Shown: positions 35,110-44,353, numbered from the stretch's first letter. The stretch: DNA of 64,000 nt from Colwellia sp. (GCA_013215465.1 JABSOW010000005.1:152688-216687), one strand, 5' to 3'. The notes: a model not told the origin generated them from the letters alone. A program made the numbers and translations.

Positions 35110-35762
35110 AATAACACCCTGCTTTTGCTATTCGCTTGCGAGCCCTGATAACTGGATTTTTGTCTTAAGCTTTGCATAATAGCATCTTGTTCATAGTGTG
35201 GGTTTTGCGCTTTTATTTGCGTAATTGATGCGGTAACAGAGGCGCAGCCGATACTTGCACCAGCAGGGCCACAATGAGGTTTACCCGAATAACCACCAAA
35301 ATCAGCTTGGCTGGAATTGAGCCAAGAAATCTCACCTTGTTGACACCGAGCATCACCAGTCGCTCTGATCATGCCGTTATAATTTGACGGATATACTGGC
35401 TCCCCTTGAGAAGGCGCGGCCGCAACGACTATGATCTTGTTGGCTAGTGCTAGTTCGCAACTATCTCTTAAGACACTTCTATCATTGCGTAAGCCAAAAC
35501 TCATATTGATAAGGTTAACGTTCATTGATATAAGCCATTGTATTGCCTCGGCGATTTGAGCTGGCGAGCACACTAGTTTATCGTGAAAAACTCGGGCAGA
35601 GACAATCTCAACAAAGGTGTTACCGCCAATAATATTAGTGATGGCAGTACCGTGGCCTAATTGGTCTATAGTACTTGCTGTGTTGGTAAAATCCTCTGCT
35701 GCGAGTACAGGGAAACCATAAGCTGCAGGTAAACCGCTATCAATAATGCCCACTTTAACCAT
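35106..35762 (-). CDS. qhpE: Subtilisin-like maturation protease QhpE
   Basis: The roughly 218-residue serine protease has the subtilase triad: D8 in IIDSG, H37 in GHGTA and S170 in GPAGASIGCAS (numbered from the ATG at 35762). QhpE enzymes cut the leader peptide from the cross-linked QhpC precursor in the cytoplasm, and the lack of a signal peptide here agrees with that. The frame begins five codons earlier with GTG (35777), but GAGGA lies five bases before the ATG, so I prefer the ATG. The start overlaps the end of qhpF and the end overlaps qhpG, so the genes are tightly coupled. Confidence 0.88.
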   Translation of the reverse strand: MVKVGIIDSGLPAAYGFPVLAAEDFTNTASTIDQLGHGTAITNIIGGNTFVEIVSARVFHDKLVCSPAQIAEAIQWLISMNVNLINMSFGLRNDRSVLRDSCELALANKIIVVAAAPSQGEPVYPSNYNGMIRATGDARCQQGEISWLNSSQADFGGYSGKPHCGPAGASIGCASVTASITQIKAQNPHYEQDAIMQSLRQKSSYQGSQANSKSRVLL

Positions 35763-37470
35763 GGTATTCCTCTGCACTAATAATTTTCAAGCTTGATTGT
35801 GTTAGCTGAATTATCATATCAGCGTTAGCAATTGGTTTACCGCTATGGCTAACGATAAGTCGGGTGGTATTGGCAAATAGTTGGTCAATTTGTTCTATTA
35901 TTTTATTCTCAGTCACTTTATCTGTTGCTGAGGTTGGTTCATCTAAAATGAGGAGAACAGGATCTCTAAGAAGTACTCTTGCTAATCCTATTCGCTGTTT
36001 TTCACCGCCAGAAAGTGCGGTGCCACGCTCACTGATTATTGTTTTTAATCCGGTAGGAAGTTTAAAAATAAGCTCTGCTAAGCCAGCAGAAATTGCGGCG
36101 TTGTATACGTCTTTTTCTGATGCTTGCGGCTGTCCATAGCGAATATTGTTAGCTAAGCTATCTCTAAATATAACGGGATCTTGTGGCGCAATGGCAATTC
36201 TTTTTCGCCAGCTCTGTACGTTGATATTGGCTAAGTTTATACCGTCAATTTCAATAGAGCCAGAACTGGGCAATAAATGGCATTGTAATAAATCAAGTAG
36301 TGTTGATTTACCAATACCCGTTTGCCCAACAATACCTACTTTACTGCCGGCAGGAATGTGTAGGTTTACATTATTGAATATTTCTGTTTCCAGCGTATGG
36401 CTAAAACATAATGCCTTTAAGGTGATATTACCAGCAAGTTGTTCGGGCAGCTCTTCTAAGTGAGCTTCATTTTGCGCCAGCGGTTGTTGGCGTAAATAAC
36501 TGACTCGATCTAAACTAACCGTTAGCCGTTGCCAAGCCAAATAAAGCCCTAACAAAGATTGCAGTGGGCCAATAGCCATTGCTACGTATGCAGTAAATGC
36601 AATGAGGGAACCTAACGAAAAACTCCCGTCAATAACCCAATAGCCTCCAATTAAGAAGATAGCGGCACGAGAGAGTGACACTAAAGTGCTTGGTATTGCT
36701 GATGTCCAAAACTCTGTAATTTGTAATGAAATTAACTTGCCTAAAAAGCTATGGTTTAAATGTGATAGTTTATCTAACTCTTGTTTTTCAGCGCCTGCAG
36801 ATTGAATAAATTTTATCACTGGTATTTTTTCGGCAAAAAATGACGATATATCGGCGGCACTTTCACGTACTTTGATATTTTTTCTCTCTACTTTAGGTCG
36901 CATTTTGAATAAGTAAAAAAGCTGAAAAGGTATCAAAATTAAAAGAATAAGCGATAATTGCCAATGCAGGTGAATCATCATTGCGGTTGCTGCGGTAAGC
37001 CCTAAAATAGCGGAGAAGGTTGAAAATAAGGTATCTACTGCGAAGCGTTGAATTTCTGCTATGTCACGATCCATCCGTGATGAAATATCGCCAACTCGCT
37101 GTTGATGATAAAAAGTACTGGGCAATTTTTGAAGGTGCTGAAAAACATCTTCACGTAAAGCGAAGAGTATTTTTCCTGATAATTTGGTATGTTTAATACG
37201 GTTGTAACCCGAGAGCAAGGTACTTAGAATGCCAACAAAAAATAATCCACAAGAATAGAGAAGTAAGGCGTCAAAATCTTTTTGTAATAGCCCTTTATCA
37301 ATAATTTGTTTACTTATATAGGGAACACAGACCACTAAAGCGGTAGTAATTAAAGAGAATAAGGCAAGGAATATAACGTCACGTTTGTATCGTGCTAAAA
37401 AGCTATATAACCATGTTAAAGCAGCCCTTCTTGTCGGAGAAGGGCTGCTTAATGTGTGCGATTTAGACAC
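35755..37470 (-). CDS. qhpF: ABC exporter QhpF
   Basis: This 571-residue half-transporter has an N-terminal six-helix exporter domain (about residues 30-320). A nucleotide-binding domain follows, with Walker A GQTGIGKST (382-390), signature LSGGEKQRIG, Walker B LLILDEPTSATD and a late H in IVSHSG. It belongs to the MsbA/LapB type. In the QHNDH system QhpF is thought to export the processed QhpC subunit, which has no Sec signal, to the periplasm. It lies nine bases after qhpB. No peptidase C39 domain is present, consistent with a separate protease (QhpE). Confidence 0.9.
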   Translation of the reverse strand: MSKSHTLSSPSPTRRAALTWLYSFLARYKRDVIFLALFSLITTALVVCVPYISKQIIDKGLLQKDFDALLLYSCGLFFVGILSTLLSGYNRIKHTKLSGKILFALREDVFQHLQKLPSTFYHQQRVGDISSRMDRDIAEIQRFAVDTLFSTFSAILGLTAATAMMIHLHWQLSLILLILIPFQLFYLFKMRPKVERKNIKVRESAADISSFFAEKIPVIKFIQSAGAEKQELDKLSHLNHSFLGKLISLQITEFWTSAIPSTLVSLSRAAIFLIGGYWVIDGSFSLGSLIAFTAYVAMAIGPLQSLLGLYLAWQRLTVSLDRVSYLRQQPLAQNEAHLEELPEQLAGNITLKALCFSHTLETEIFNNVNLHIPAGSKVGIVGQTGIGKSTLLDLLQCHLLPSSGSIEIDGINLANINVQSWRKRIAIAPQDPVIFRDSLANNIRYGQPQASEKDVYNAAISAGLAELIFKLPTGLKTIISERGTALSGGEKQRIGLARVLLRDPVLLILDEPTSATDKVTENKIIEQIDQLFANTTRLIVSHSGKPIANADMIIQLTQSSLKIISAEEYHG

Positions 37471-37478
37471 TTAGATTC

Positions 37479-38618
37479 TTAACCTTTGCGTTTGAAAATA
37501 ATGCTAGTTGACATAGAACCATCACCGGTAAGTTTAATATGCGCTAATTTTTTAAGTGTGTCAGGGTCATAAACAGCTACGCTATCTAGAGCGCCTGAAA
37601 GGTAAATTTTAGAGCCATCATGTGAAAAGTTAATACAATAATAAGTATGTGGTAAATCTACTGATCGTATTAATTTTTTAGTAATTGAATCATATTCATT
37701 TAAATCATTCAGTGTACCGTAAACGCGATTCAATTGACCTGGACGACGTATTGAGGTAAATAACACACCTTTTAAAGGGCCAAAATCTTTTGCTTGTGCT
37801 TCTCCGGTTTTTAAGTTAACTACTTCATGACCCCAGATGTATTCAGCGTTGCTTAAATCACCTTCTTTACCATTGTATTTAGCTCGGCTATACATACGGT
37901 AAAATTCATTATTAACTTTACCCATTTGCCAAACAGTTAATACATCTTTAGCAGAGTAACCTGGTTGAACATCATTTAAGCTCGGTAAAATAACCTTATA
38001 CTTACCTGAATGCATATCCATTAAGAAAATATCTTGTCCACCCATCACTAGCTCGCCGGATTCAAGCGTATCCATTGTCGCTATTTGTCTTGGTGCATCA
38101 AAGGTACGGCTAGTTTTTACCTTTAATCCTGCCGAGGTGTCGAATACGGCGATTTGAGGAGGTAGCATTTGATAATGATCACTCATCATTTTTACGCGGT
38201 TCTGATGGGTATAAATTTCTTTACCATCAGGGCTTATCGCAATTGAGGCGATTGATTTAACACGGATATTGTCAGTTGATTGTTGAGTTGAAAAGACCAC
38301 GTCACAGTTATCAATATTAACACCGTATATTTCACTAAAATGATCCGTTAATATGTAAACGATAGAGTTGTCTGGCGACATCACTAAAGTGCCAGGCCCT
38401 GGGCCCGCAGGTAAGTCACATTGGCGAATTACTTCATTTTTTTGTAAATCAATAACATGAAGTGTGGTGTTTGGACGTGTAACGGTAATCAAAAACTCTT
38501 TTTCTGAGCCCTTCGCGGTAGATATTATGCTCTGTTCTTTAGTGCTTAAACTTTGGCAGCCGCTTAATAGTAAAGCGACACCGCTCAACAATAAAGTGTG
38601 ATAAAAATTGCTATTCAT
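37479..38618 (-). CDS. qhpB: QHNDH beta subunit QhpB, apparent lipoprotein
   Basis: The 379-residue periplasmic protein is predicted to be a beta-propeller of YVTN-like repeats (for example PDNSIVYILTD, PDGKEIYTHQN and HDGSKIYLSG), as in the beta subunit of quinohemoprotein amine dehydrogenase. The N-terminus has a lipoprotein signal with LSGC at residues 18-21, so Cys21 would be lipidated. Gln at +2 would direct it to the outer membrane under the Lol rule. It lies between qhpC (five bases upstream) and qhpF. With QhpA and QhpC it forms the heterotrimeric enzyme. The gene start is the only ATG before the lipobox. Confidence 0.92.
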   Translation of the reverse strand: MNSNFYHTLLLSGVALLLSGCQSLSTKEQSIISTAKGSEKEFLITVTRPNTTLHVIDLQKNEVIRQCDLPAGPGPGTLVMSPDNSIVYILTDHFSEIYGVNIDNCDVVFSTQQSTDNIRVKSIASIAISPDGKEIYTHQNRVKMMSDHYQMLPPQIAVFDTSAGLKVKTSRTFDAPRQIATMDTLESGELVMGGQDIFLMDMHSGKYKVILPSLNDVQPGYSAKDVLTVWQMGKVNNEFYRMYSRAKYNGKEGDLSNAEYIWGHEVVNLKTGEAQAKDFGPLKGVLFTSIRRPGQLNRVYGTLNDLNEYDSITKKLIRSVDLPHTYYCINFSHDGSKIYLSGALDSVAVYDPDTLKKLAHIKLTGDGSMSTSIIFKRKG

Positions 38619-38623
38619 TATTA

Positions 38624-38950
38624 TTATTCCTTTTCTTCAGGGTATACAGATTCAAGATTGCGCCAATCTTTAGTTGCTGAATCGGCATTTTTTGACCAAT
38701 CAGGGTAGGTGTTCATCATGTCTGGTACTTGTGCTGGCCACCAGCAGGGATCTGAACAACCATATAAATCAGCTTCCATTGGTTGGCATAAACCAGAGAC
38801 GCTACCAAACATATCAACTTCCCAGCCGGGGTCTGTGGTAGCAGTACAACCGACAGGAGATTGCATCGCCATTACTTCATCAAGGTCATCATTTTTTAGT
38901 GCTTCATTAACTTTATGGGCTTTGCTGTTTATTGCTTTTAAGTGTTTCAT
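38624..38950 (-). CDS. qhpC: QHNDH gamma subunit precursor QhpC (CTQ-bearing)
   Basis: The 108-residue precursor carries a 28-residue leader and the catalytic subunit. From the known thioether spacing of characterised QHNDH, its cross-links map to C35-E44, C55-D61 and C69-D77, and the cysteine tryptophylquinone to C65-W71. Every one of these residues is present, within [24 protein letters not shown] and [14 protein letters not shown]. It has no Sec signal: the leader is charged and is removed by QhpE after QhpD installs the cross-links. The ATG overlaps the qhpD stop by four bases, coupling maturase and substrate synthesis. This small gene is diagnostic for the whole cluster. Confidence 0.97.
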   Translation of the reverse strand: MKHLKAINSKAHKVNEALKNDDLDEVMAMQSPVGCTATTDPGWEVDMFGSVSGLCQPMEADLYGCSDPCWWPAQVPDMMNTYPDWSKNADSATKDWRNLESVYPEEKE

Positions 38951-40389
38951 GCTTGAGCTTTCCTAGGGGCTATATAAGTATCGTAAAAACCTGGGTTGTG
39001 TTCCATAATTTCTGTGTATACATAAATGCCGAAATCAACCCAATCTCTCATTAAATCGCAGTAGTGAAAGGTAGGTTTGGCAGGGTCGCCATAACGAGCG
39101 TAACTTTCATGGTAGCAACCGCCCGCACATAAATTGCGTATATGACAGGTGGAACAACCTAGCTTACTTTGTTCTAATCTTTTATTTAAAAAATCGTTTA
39201 ATACCGGTTTATCTAAACCCTGTTTAACATCACCTAATAAAGGGATATCTGAACCAGTGAAACGATGACAAAGATTAAGGCCACCTTCATGATCTACGGC
39301 AACCATACCGACACCAGCACCACAAGGAAGCGCTTTTTTAGTTCCTTCGTGAATATCCGTTATCAGTTGATGTAAATTTGAAAAACCAATGGTTTTATTT
39401 TCTAGCGCTGCGGCTAAGTATTTTTCACCCAACTTTTTCATGTTATTAAATACATCTACCAACTCTTCAGGTTTTAGATTGTAATCAGAAATATCACCAG
39501 AGGTTACTGGCGCAAAACCTACCTCACTAAACCCTAGCGTGTTGAAAAGGTGATCCCAAATAGTGTCAATATCAGTAATACCTGTCGTTAATGTTACGCG
39601 TGCGCCTATCGGCCTACTTTTATAACGAGATAACAGCATTTTTGCTTTCTTCGCTACGGTATCATAAGTACCCTCTCCGTTAACTGATATTCTATTACGA
39701 TCATGATAGGCTTTTGGGCCATCAATACTGATTGATAAACCAACATTGTGTTTATCAAAATACTCAACATGTCTTTCAGTTAATAACGTGGCATTGGTTG
39801 TCATGGAAAAATCGACTATTTTTCCTTTCGAGGCGAATACTTTTTCTGAATAGGCAATGACATCTTTGATTAAGGTGAAATTTGATAACGGCTCACCACC
39901 AAAAAATACTACGTTATAACGACTTTGATCCGGCGACTCTTTCAGCAACATATCAATAGATTGTTTTGCTATGTCAAAAGTCATTTTTTTCCCCGCAGAA
40001 GGAACATCTAGATCTTCCTTATAGCAGTAGGTACAGCTCAAATTACAGCCGGTGTTAACGCTTAATACCACGGTAGTTAACGGCACACTATCTAATGCCA
40101 GAGGAACAAATTCTTCGACCCCGTTATTAAGGCCCTTTTTACTAACCAATGACAGGCTTTTTAGCTCATCTAGCGCAGAGATAATGTCATCCTCAGGATA
40201 ATGAGTATTTAATTCTTGTACTAGTGATGAATCTGTTGGCTGGTCTTGTCTTGGTATTAAAGACAAAATATCGCCCGTTAAATCGTTACTTTCGAATAAA
40301 CTTGTCGTTGGAATATGAAAAATAAATGATTTATCTTTCACTTCTACTTGGTGAAGATTATTCTCTATGACTTCTAAAATTGAGTTCAT
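38947..40389 (-). CDS. qhpD: Radical SAM maturase QhpD
   Basis: The 480-residue radical-SAM/SPASM protein has the 4Fe-4S motif C115-x3-C119-x2-C122 ([14 protein letters not shown]), a GGEP segment (FFGGEPLSN), and a cysteine-rich SPASM domain. The latter has CGAGVG, LCHRF and [17 protein letters not shown]. QhpD forms the Cys-Asp/Glu thioether cross-links inside QhpC. An N-terminal domain of about 100 residues likely grips the QhpC leader. The gene is 11 bases after qhpA and overlaps qhpC by four bases. The length and domain order match characterised QhpD proteins. Confidence 0.96.
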   Translation of the reverse strand: MNSILEVIENNLHQVEVKDKSFIFHIPTTSLFESNDLTGDILSLIPRQDQPTDSSLVQELNTHYPEDDIISALDELKSLSLVSKKGLNNGVEEFVPLALDSVPLTTVVLSVNTGCNLSCTYCYKEDLDVPSAGKKMTFDIAKQSIDMLLKESPDQSRYNVVFFGGEPLSNFTLIKDVIAYSEKVFASKGKIVDFSMTTNATLLTERHVEYFDKHNVGLSISIDGPKAYHDRNRISVNGEGTYDTVAKKAKMLLSRYKSRPIGARVTLTTGITDIDTIWDHLFNTLGFSEVGFAPVTSGDISDYNLKPEELVDVFNNMKKLGEKYLAAALENKTIGFSNLHQLITDIHEGTKKALPCGAGVGMVAVDHEGGLNLCHRFTGSDIPLLGDVKQGLDKPVLNDFLNKRLEQSKLGCSTCHIRNLCAGGCYHESYARYGDPAKPTFHYCDLMRDWVDFGIYVYTEIMEHNPGFYDTYIAPRKAQA

Positions 40390-40400
40390 ATTATATCACC

Positions 40401-42032
40401 TTATTTAAGTGGTGGATTATTCCAGCGTTGCAGTGTTACTAATAGGCGACCTATGCCACTTATCTCATCGTTTTCATTTAATTTAGCGACAACATTTAGA
40501 TTGCCGGCATTGTTGGTGCTACGGTAACGCTCAGGGTTTGGGCCTGCTGCTGCGGGAGAAAACAAACCGGTATTACTATTCATCTGACCAGCAAACTGAA
40601 CGTCTTTATCTTTCTTCGCTATTTCGTCGCGAGGGACTACTGCCCAGGTAACTGCTTCGATGTAACCAAGGTTAATATCGTCTGCTGTATTGGCAATACC
40701 ATCTTTACCGTAATCAAACCCAACGGCTCTAAATAGTGTGTTGGTTTTAGGGGTAGAGCCGCCATTGTCGCCAACCCGAGAAACACCATAAGAAGGGACA
40801 ACTTCTAGCGCATTTACTTGCTTATAAATGGCCAATTGCTTGGTTAGTATTGCTCCGCCGATTTGAATATCGACATAACCAATCGGGGCGTTATCTTTGG
40901 CGGTAACATTGACAACAATACGGTTAGCACTTTGGCTGATAACTTTATTCACCATGATACTTGCAGGCAAACTTAACGAATTAGCTGAAGCTGAGTTTAA
41001 GCCTAAACCGGTGATCGTCAGGGTTGTTGTTTGCCCTTTTTTGATATGGCTAGGAAATACACTCAATAGCCGTGTGTTAGTGTTAGCGGTATCTTTAATC
41101 GCGGTGATTTTCATGCCAACCAACTCTTGGCCTTTTTGATAAAATCGACCGGTTAATGTTTGGCCATCAGCACTTGCAGCAAGGGTTTGGCGTAAACTTA
41201 TATCACCAAAATTAATATTACCGCGCCAGTCATAGCCAGTGTAAACGACTGAACTACCCGCTCCTTTAATGGCTTCACCTGTTGCGTAGTTTCCTTCGAT
41301 ACTTAGCGAGTAATAGTCTTTTTTATTTTGTGTCACTTTCATTGTGGCACTGAAAAAACCTTTACCGGGCATATGGCCGCTTAGGATCCATTTACCCTCA
41401 AGTTCAGGTTTTTGTGCCACCACCCAAGCTGACCAATCTTCACTAGTGAAGGGATATTTTTTAGCAAGTAAGGGCACCATTTTATTTCTAGCAATGTCTA
41501 GCCAATTACGATCGCGGCCGAACAGTGAATATTCAGTCGATGGAAATTGCCCTAGATGAAAATCAATTAAGTAATTCCATTCTTTAGCATCGCGGCGTTG
41601 TAAAGCAACGCGAGCGCCGGAATGACATCGCGCACACATAGTGGTAAATTCGTCATCAAATTGTGTTTCAATTTGATTAAGATCTTGTTCTAATAAATAC
41701 CTAACGCCGTGAGTTTCGCTTGGTGCTAAACCTTGGTTGTCGGCTAAATATTTGACGATTTCGTGTAAACCGCTACCTTTTATGGCTAAATCGCCTTTAT
41801 TAATTTTTAAGCCGTGCATTAAACGCATTCTGTTGATAGTCATTTCCCATCCTTCAGGCGTTTTTCGTTGCTCACTAATACGGCTTAATCCTTTATCTGT
41901 TGGTACATGGCAACCTAAACAATTAGCACGAATTAATTTCGCACCGGCAGAGTCATCTTTATCTAACGACTCAGCAAAAAGTAGTGGGGTGGTCAGTATC
42001 AATAAAATACCGAATAGAGTTTTTTTTAACAA
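40401..42032 (-). CDS. qhpA: Quinohemoprotein amine dehydrogenase alpha subunit QhpA
   Basis: This 543-residue periplasmic di-haem subunit starts with a Sec signal (about residues 1-20, ending LLFAE). Two c-type haem sites follow: C38-LG-C41-H42 and C132-AR-C135-H136. Beta-rich domains make up the remainder, among them an IPT/TIG-like domain near 325-400. The enzyme oxidises primary amines to aldehydes and ammonia, and the haems pass electrons to a periplasmic cytochrome or blue copper protein. It begins the qhpADCBFEG order. The cluster therefore depends on cytochrome c maturation genes elsewhere. A palindrome lies 43 bases upstream of the start. Confidence 0.96.
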   Translation of the reverse strand: MLKKTLFGILLILTTPLLFAESLDKDDSAGAKLIRANCLGCHVPTDKGLSRISEQRKTPEGWEMTINRMRLMHGLKINKGDLAIKGSGLHEIVKYLADNQGLAPSETHGVRYLLEQDLNQIETQFDDEFTTMCARCHSGARVALQRRDAKEWNYLIDFHLGQFPSTEYSLFGRDRNWLDIARNKMVPLLAKKYPFTSEDWSAWVVAQKPELEGKWILSGHMPGKGFFSATMKVTQNKKDYYSLSIEGNYATGEAIKGAGSSVVYTGYDWRGNINFGDISLRQTLAASADGQTLTGRFYQKGQELVGMKITAIKDTANTNTRLLSVFPSHIKKGQTTTLTITGLGLNSASANSLSLPASIMVNKVISQSANRIVVNVTAKDNAPIGYVDIQIGGAILTKQLAIYKQVNALEVVPSYGVSRVGDNGGSTPKTNTLFRAVGFDYGKDGIANTADDINLGYIEAVTWAVVPRDEIAKKDKDVQFAGQMNSNTGLFSPAAAGPNPERYRSTNNAGNLNVVAKLNENDEISGIGRLLVTLQRWNNPPLK

Positions 42033-42074
42033 AATGCAGCCCTCTGTCTAAAGTTTATCTAAAATAGTACGATC

Positions 42075-42087
42075 GACCTAATTTAGG
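42075..42087. promoter_or_regulatory. Palindrome upstream of qhpA related to elements A and B
   Basis: GACCTAATTTAGG contains the perfect 11-base palindrome CCTAATTTAGG. It shares GACCTAATT with the promoter-like elements at 29303 and 43862-43890. On the minus strand a TACTAT hexamer follows it at -10 distance from a likely qhpA transcription start. It could be an operator overlapping an internal qhpA promoter. Confidence 0.45.
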
Positions 42088-42139
42088 AGTGAAAATATTA
42101 TTAACATGTGTCGTTGATAGCAAATAGTTTTCTGGTGGT

Positions 42140-43834
42140 TTATTTACTGCTAGTAAGTTCTTTTTGTTTGATGTCTCGCATTTTAAATTTTTGAATTTTT
42201 CCGGTAATTGTCATTGGATATTCAGTAACAAAATCTACATGACGAGGGATTTTAAAGTGGGTAATTTGCCCTCTACAAAACTCAATGATTTCTTCGCTAG
42301 TGGCTTTTTCACCTTCCTTTAATTGTATCCATGCGCAAACTTCTTCACCCATTTTCTCATCTAAAATACCAAATACTTGTACTTCAGTAATTTTAGGATG
42401 AGTATATAAAAACTCTTCAATTTCTCTCGGAGAAATATTTTCACCGCCGCGAATAATCATGTCTTTAATACGACCGGTAATTTTTAAATAGCCCTCGTCG
42501 TCCATGGTGCCAATATCACCTGAAAGTAACCAACCTGCGTCATTTATTGTTTGGCGTGTTTTTTCTTCATCGCCCCAGTAACCTTTCATGACCGAGTAAC
42601 CACGTGTACACACTTCACCGGGTTCATTTAGTTGACAAACGTGGCCAAATTCATTAATTATTTTTATCTCAACGTAGGGCAGTGCTCGGCCTACCGTTTG
42701 GGTTCTATTTTCTAATGAATCACCGGGTTTGGTCATGTGATTAAGAGGACTGACTTCTGTTTGGCCATAGCCAATAAGAATGTCCCTTAAATTCATCTTT
42801 TCGATCAGGTTGTTCATCAGTTCTACCGGGCAAGTAGCACCGGCCATAATACCGGTTCGTAGTGACGATACGTCGTAATTAGCAAATTCAGGGTGATCTA
42901 GCTCCATGATGAACATCGTTGGCACGCCATGTAATGCGGTACATTTTTCTTTTTCAATGGTTGCTAATGTACTGAGCGGCTCAAATGCTTCAGACGGAAA
43001 AACCATGGTTGCACCTTGGGTTATACAGGCAAGTACACCTAAGACCATACCGAAGCAATGATATAACGGCACAGGAATACAAAGCCTGTCTTTGTCAGTA
43101 AAGTTCATGCCGTTAGCGCAAATTGCGCCGTTGTTTAATATATTGCAGTGAGAAAGGGTGGCACCTTTAGGCCTACCTGTGGTACCGCTAGTAAATTGAA
43201 TATTAATGGCATCATCAGGTTGAAGCGTTACGCGTAATTTTGCTAACGTTTGCTCTTCTTCTTTACCGCCTGATTGGCATACCGTATTAAAGTTATACAT
43301 GCCAGGAGTTTTGTTCTCGCCCATACGGATAACAGTGGTTAAATGAGGCAGTTTTTCAGCGTTTAGTTTACCTGGTTGGCAATTTTTAAGCTCAGGCGCT
43401 AGTTCATTCAGCATTGATAAATACTGACTAGATTTAAATGACTCAGCACTAATAATGGCTTTACACTCAACTTTATTTAAGGCGTATTCAAGCTCATACA
43501 AACGATAAGCCGGATTGATACATACCATGATCACGCCAATTTTTGCTGTTGCTAATTGCGTTAATACCCATTCATAGCTATTGGGGCCCCAAATCCCTAA
43601 GCGATCTCCCTTATTAAGGCCTAAAGCTAGCAGGCCTGTAGCAAGCTCATCCACTTTGTTATTAAGCTGTTTATATGACCACTTTATATCTTGATGACAA
43701 ACAACAAGTGCATCATTGTTTGGAAACTGGTTGGCAATCTCTTCAAACTTGTTTCCTATCGTGTTGTAAATTAGCTGTTGGCTGCCTTCACCACAGATAT
43801 AACTTTTTGTAATTTTGCTCATTTTTATTTCCAT
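42140..43834 (-). CDS. AMP-dependent acyl-CoA ligase (FadD-like)
   Basis: This 564-residue cytoplasmic enzyme activates a carboxylic acid with ATP and CoA. The phosphate loop FTSGTTGRPKGATLSH, the YGQTE core motif, the LSGDIG aspartate motif and the RIKDMIIRGGENISPREIE hinge are all present. The C-terminal catalytic lysine lies in TGKIQKFKMR. It resembles medium-chain and short-chain acyl-CoA ligases. It is upstream of qhpA by 107 bases on the same strand and has promoter-like element B about 20 bases before it, so it probably leads the amine operon. An ATG four codons inside (MSK) has a nearer GGAA and may be the true start. Confidence 0.92.
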   Translation of the reverse strand: MEIKMSKITKSYICGEGSQQLIYNTIGNKFEEIANQFPNNDALVVCHQDIKWSYKQLNNKVDELATGLLALGLNKGDRLGIWGPNSYEWVLTQLATAKIGVIMVCINPAYRLYELEYALNKVECKAIISAESFKSSQYLSMLNELAPELKNCQPGKLNAEKLPHLTTVIRMGENKTPGMYNFNTVCQSGGKEEEQTLAKLRVTLQPDDAINIQFTSGTTGRPKGATLSHCNILNNGAICANGMNFTDKDRLCIPVPLYHCFGMVLGVLACITQGATMVFPSEAFEPLSTLATIEKEKCTALHGVPTMFIMELDHPEFANYDVSSLRTGIMAGATCPVELMNNLIEKMNLRDILIGYGQTEVSPLNHMTKPGDSLENRTQTVGRALPYVEIKIINEFGHVCQLNEPGEVCTRGYSVMKGYWGDEEKTRQTINDAGWLLSGDIGTMDDEGYLKITGRIKDMIIRGGENISPREIEEFLYTHPKITEVQVFGILDEKMGEEVCAWIQLKEGEKATSEEIIEFCRGQITHFKIPRHVDFVTEYPMTITGKIQKFKMRDIKQKELTSSK

Positions 43835-43861
43835 AGAATGATTTTAATGGTCTTGATATGA

Positions 43862-43890
43862 ACAGTAGAACAATCTATAAATTAGGTCAA
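43862..43890 (-). promoter_or_regulatory. Promoter-like element B before the ligase-qhp operon
   Basis: On the minus strand TTGACC (complement of 43885-43890) and TACTGT (complement of 43862-43867) lie 17 bases apart. This matches element A at 29303-29331 base for base in TTGACCTAATT, TTGTTCTAC and flanking GTT. Transcription would start about 20 bases before the ligase gene. The remaining divergent region up to 44353 is AT-rich and must also hold the ECF sigma promoter, which I cannot define. Confidence 0.6.
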
Positions 43891-44353
43891 CTGTATTTTT
43901 TATTGTTTGGCTTGAAAATATCATTGAAAGGTGAATATAAACTGTTGATAAAGTAAGCTAACCATTTGAATTATTATTGCTTTATTAGTATGTCAATGCT
44001 GCGACAGATGAATATTTGTTCATTTGGTTTTTTATGACCAGATAATTAGTTAGTTTTATTATATGAGGTATATAGGATTGTGCTTTGTGTTGATGTTAGG
44101 TGTGATAGTTTTTTATCTTTCATCGTAGCCAGTTTAGTTTACTCACTTAACGAGGGGGAATACTATGGATTTAGCTCATTTTTTGTATCATTTTTAATAG
44201 ATAAAAATATTTTTACAGGTGGTATTAGATACTGAGACGGCAGACTATTTAAAATCCACAGTGCTAAAAGTCATTTTTTTAAAATAGTTGCAATATAATT
44301 AACAAGCGACTGTTTTTGATTGAGGTAAAAGTTAATAGTGTTACACTCGGCGA

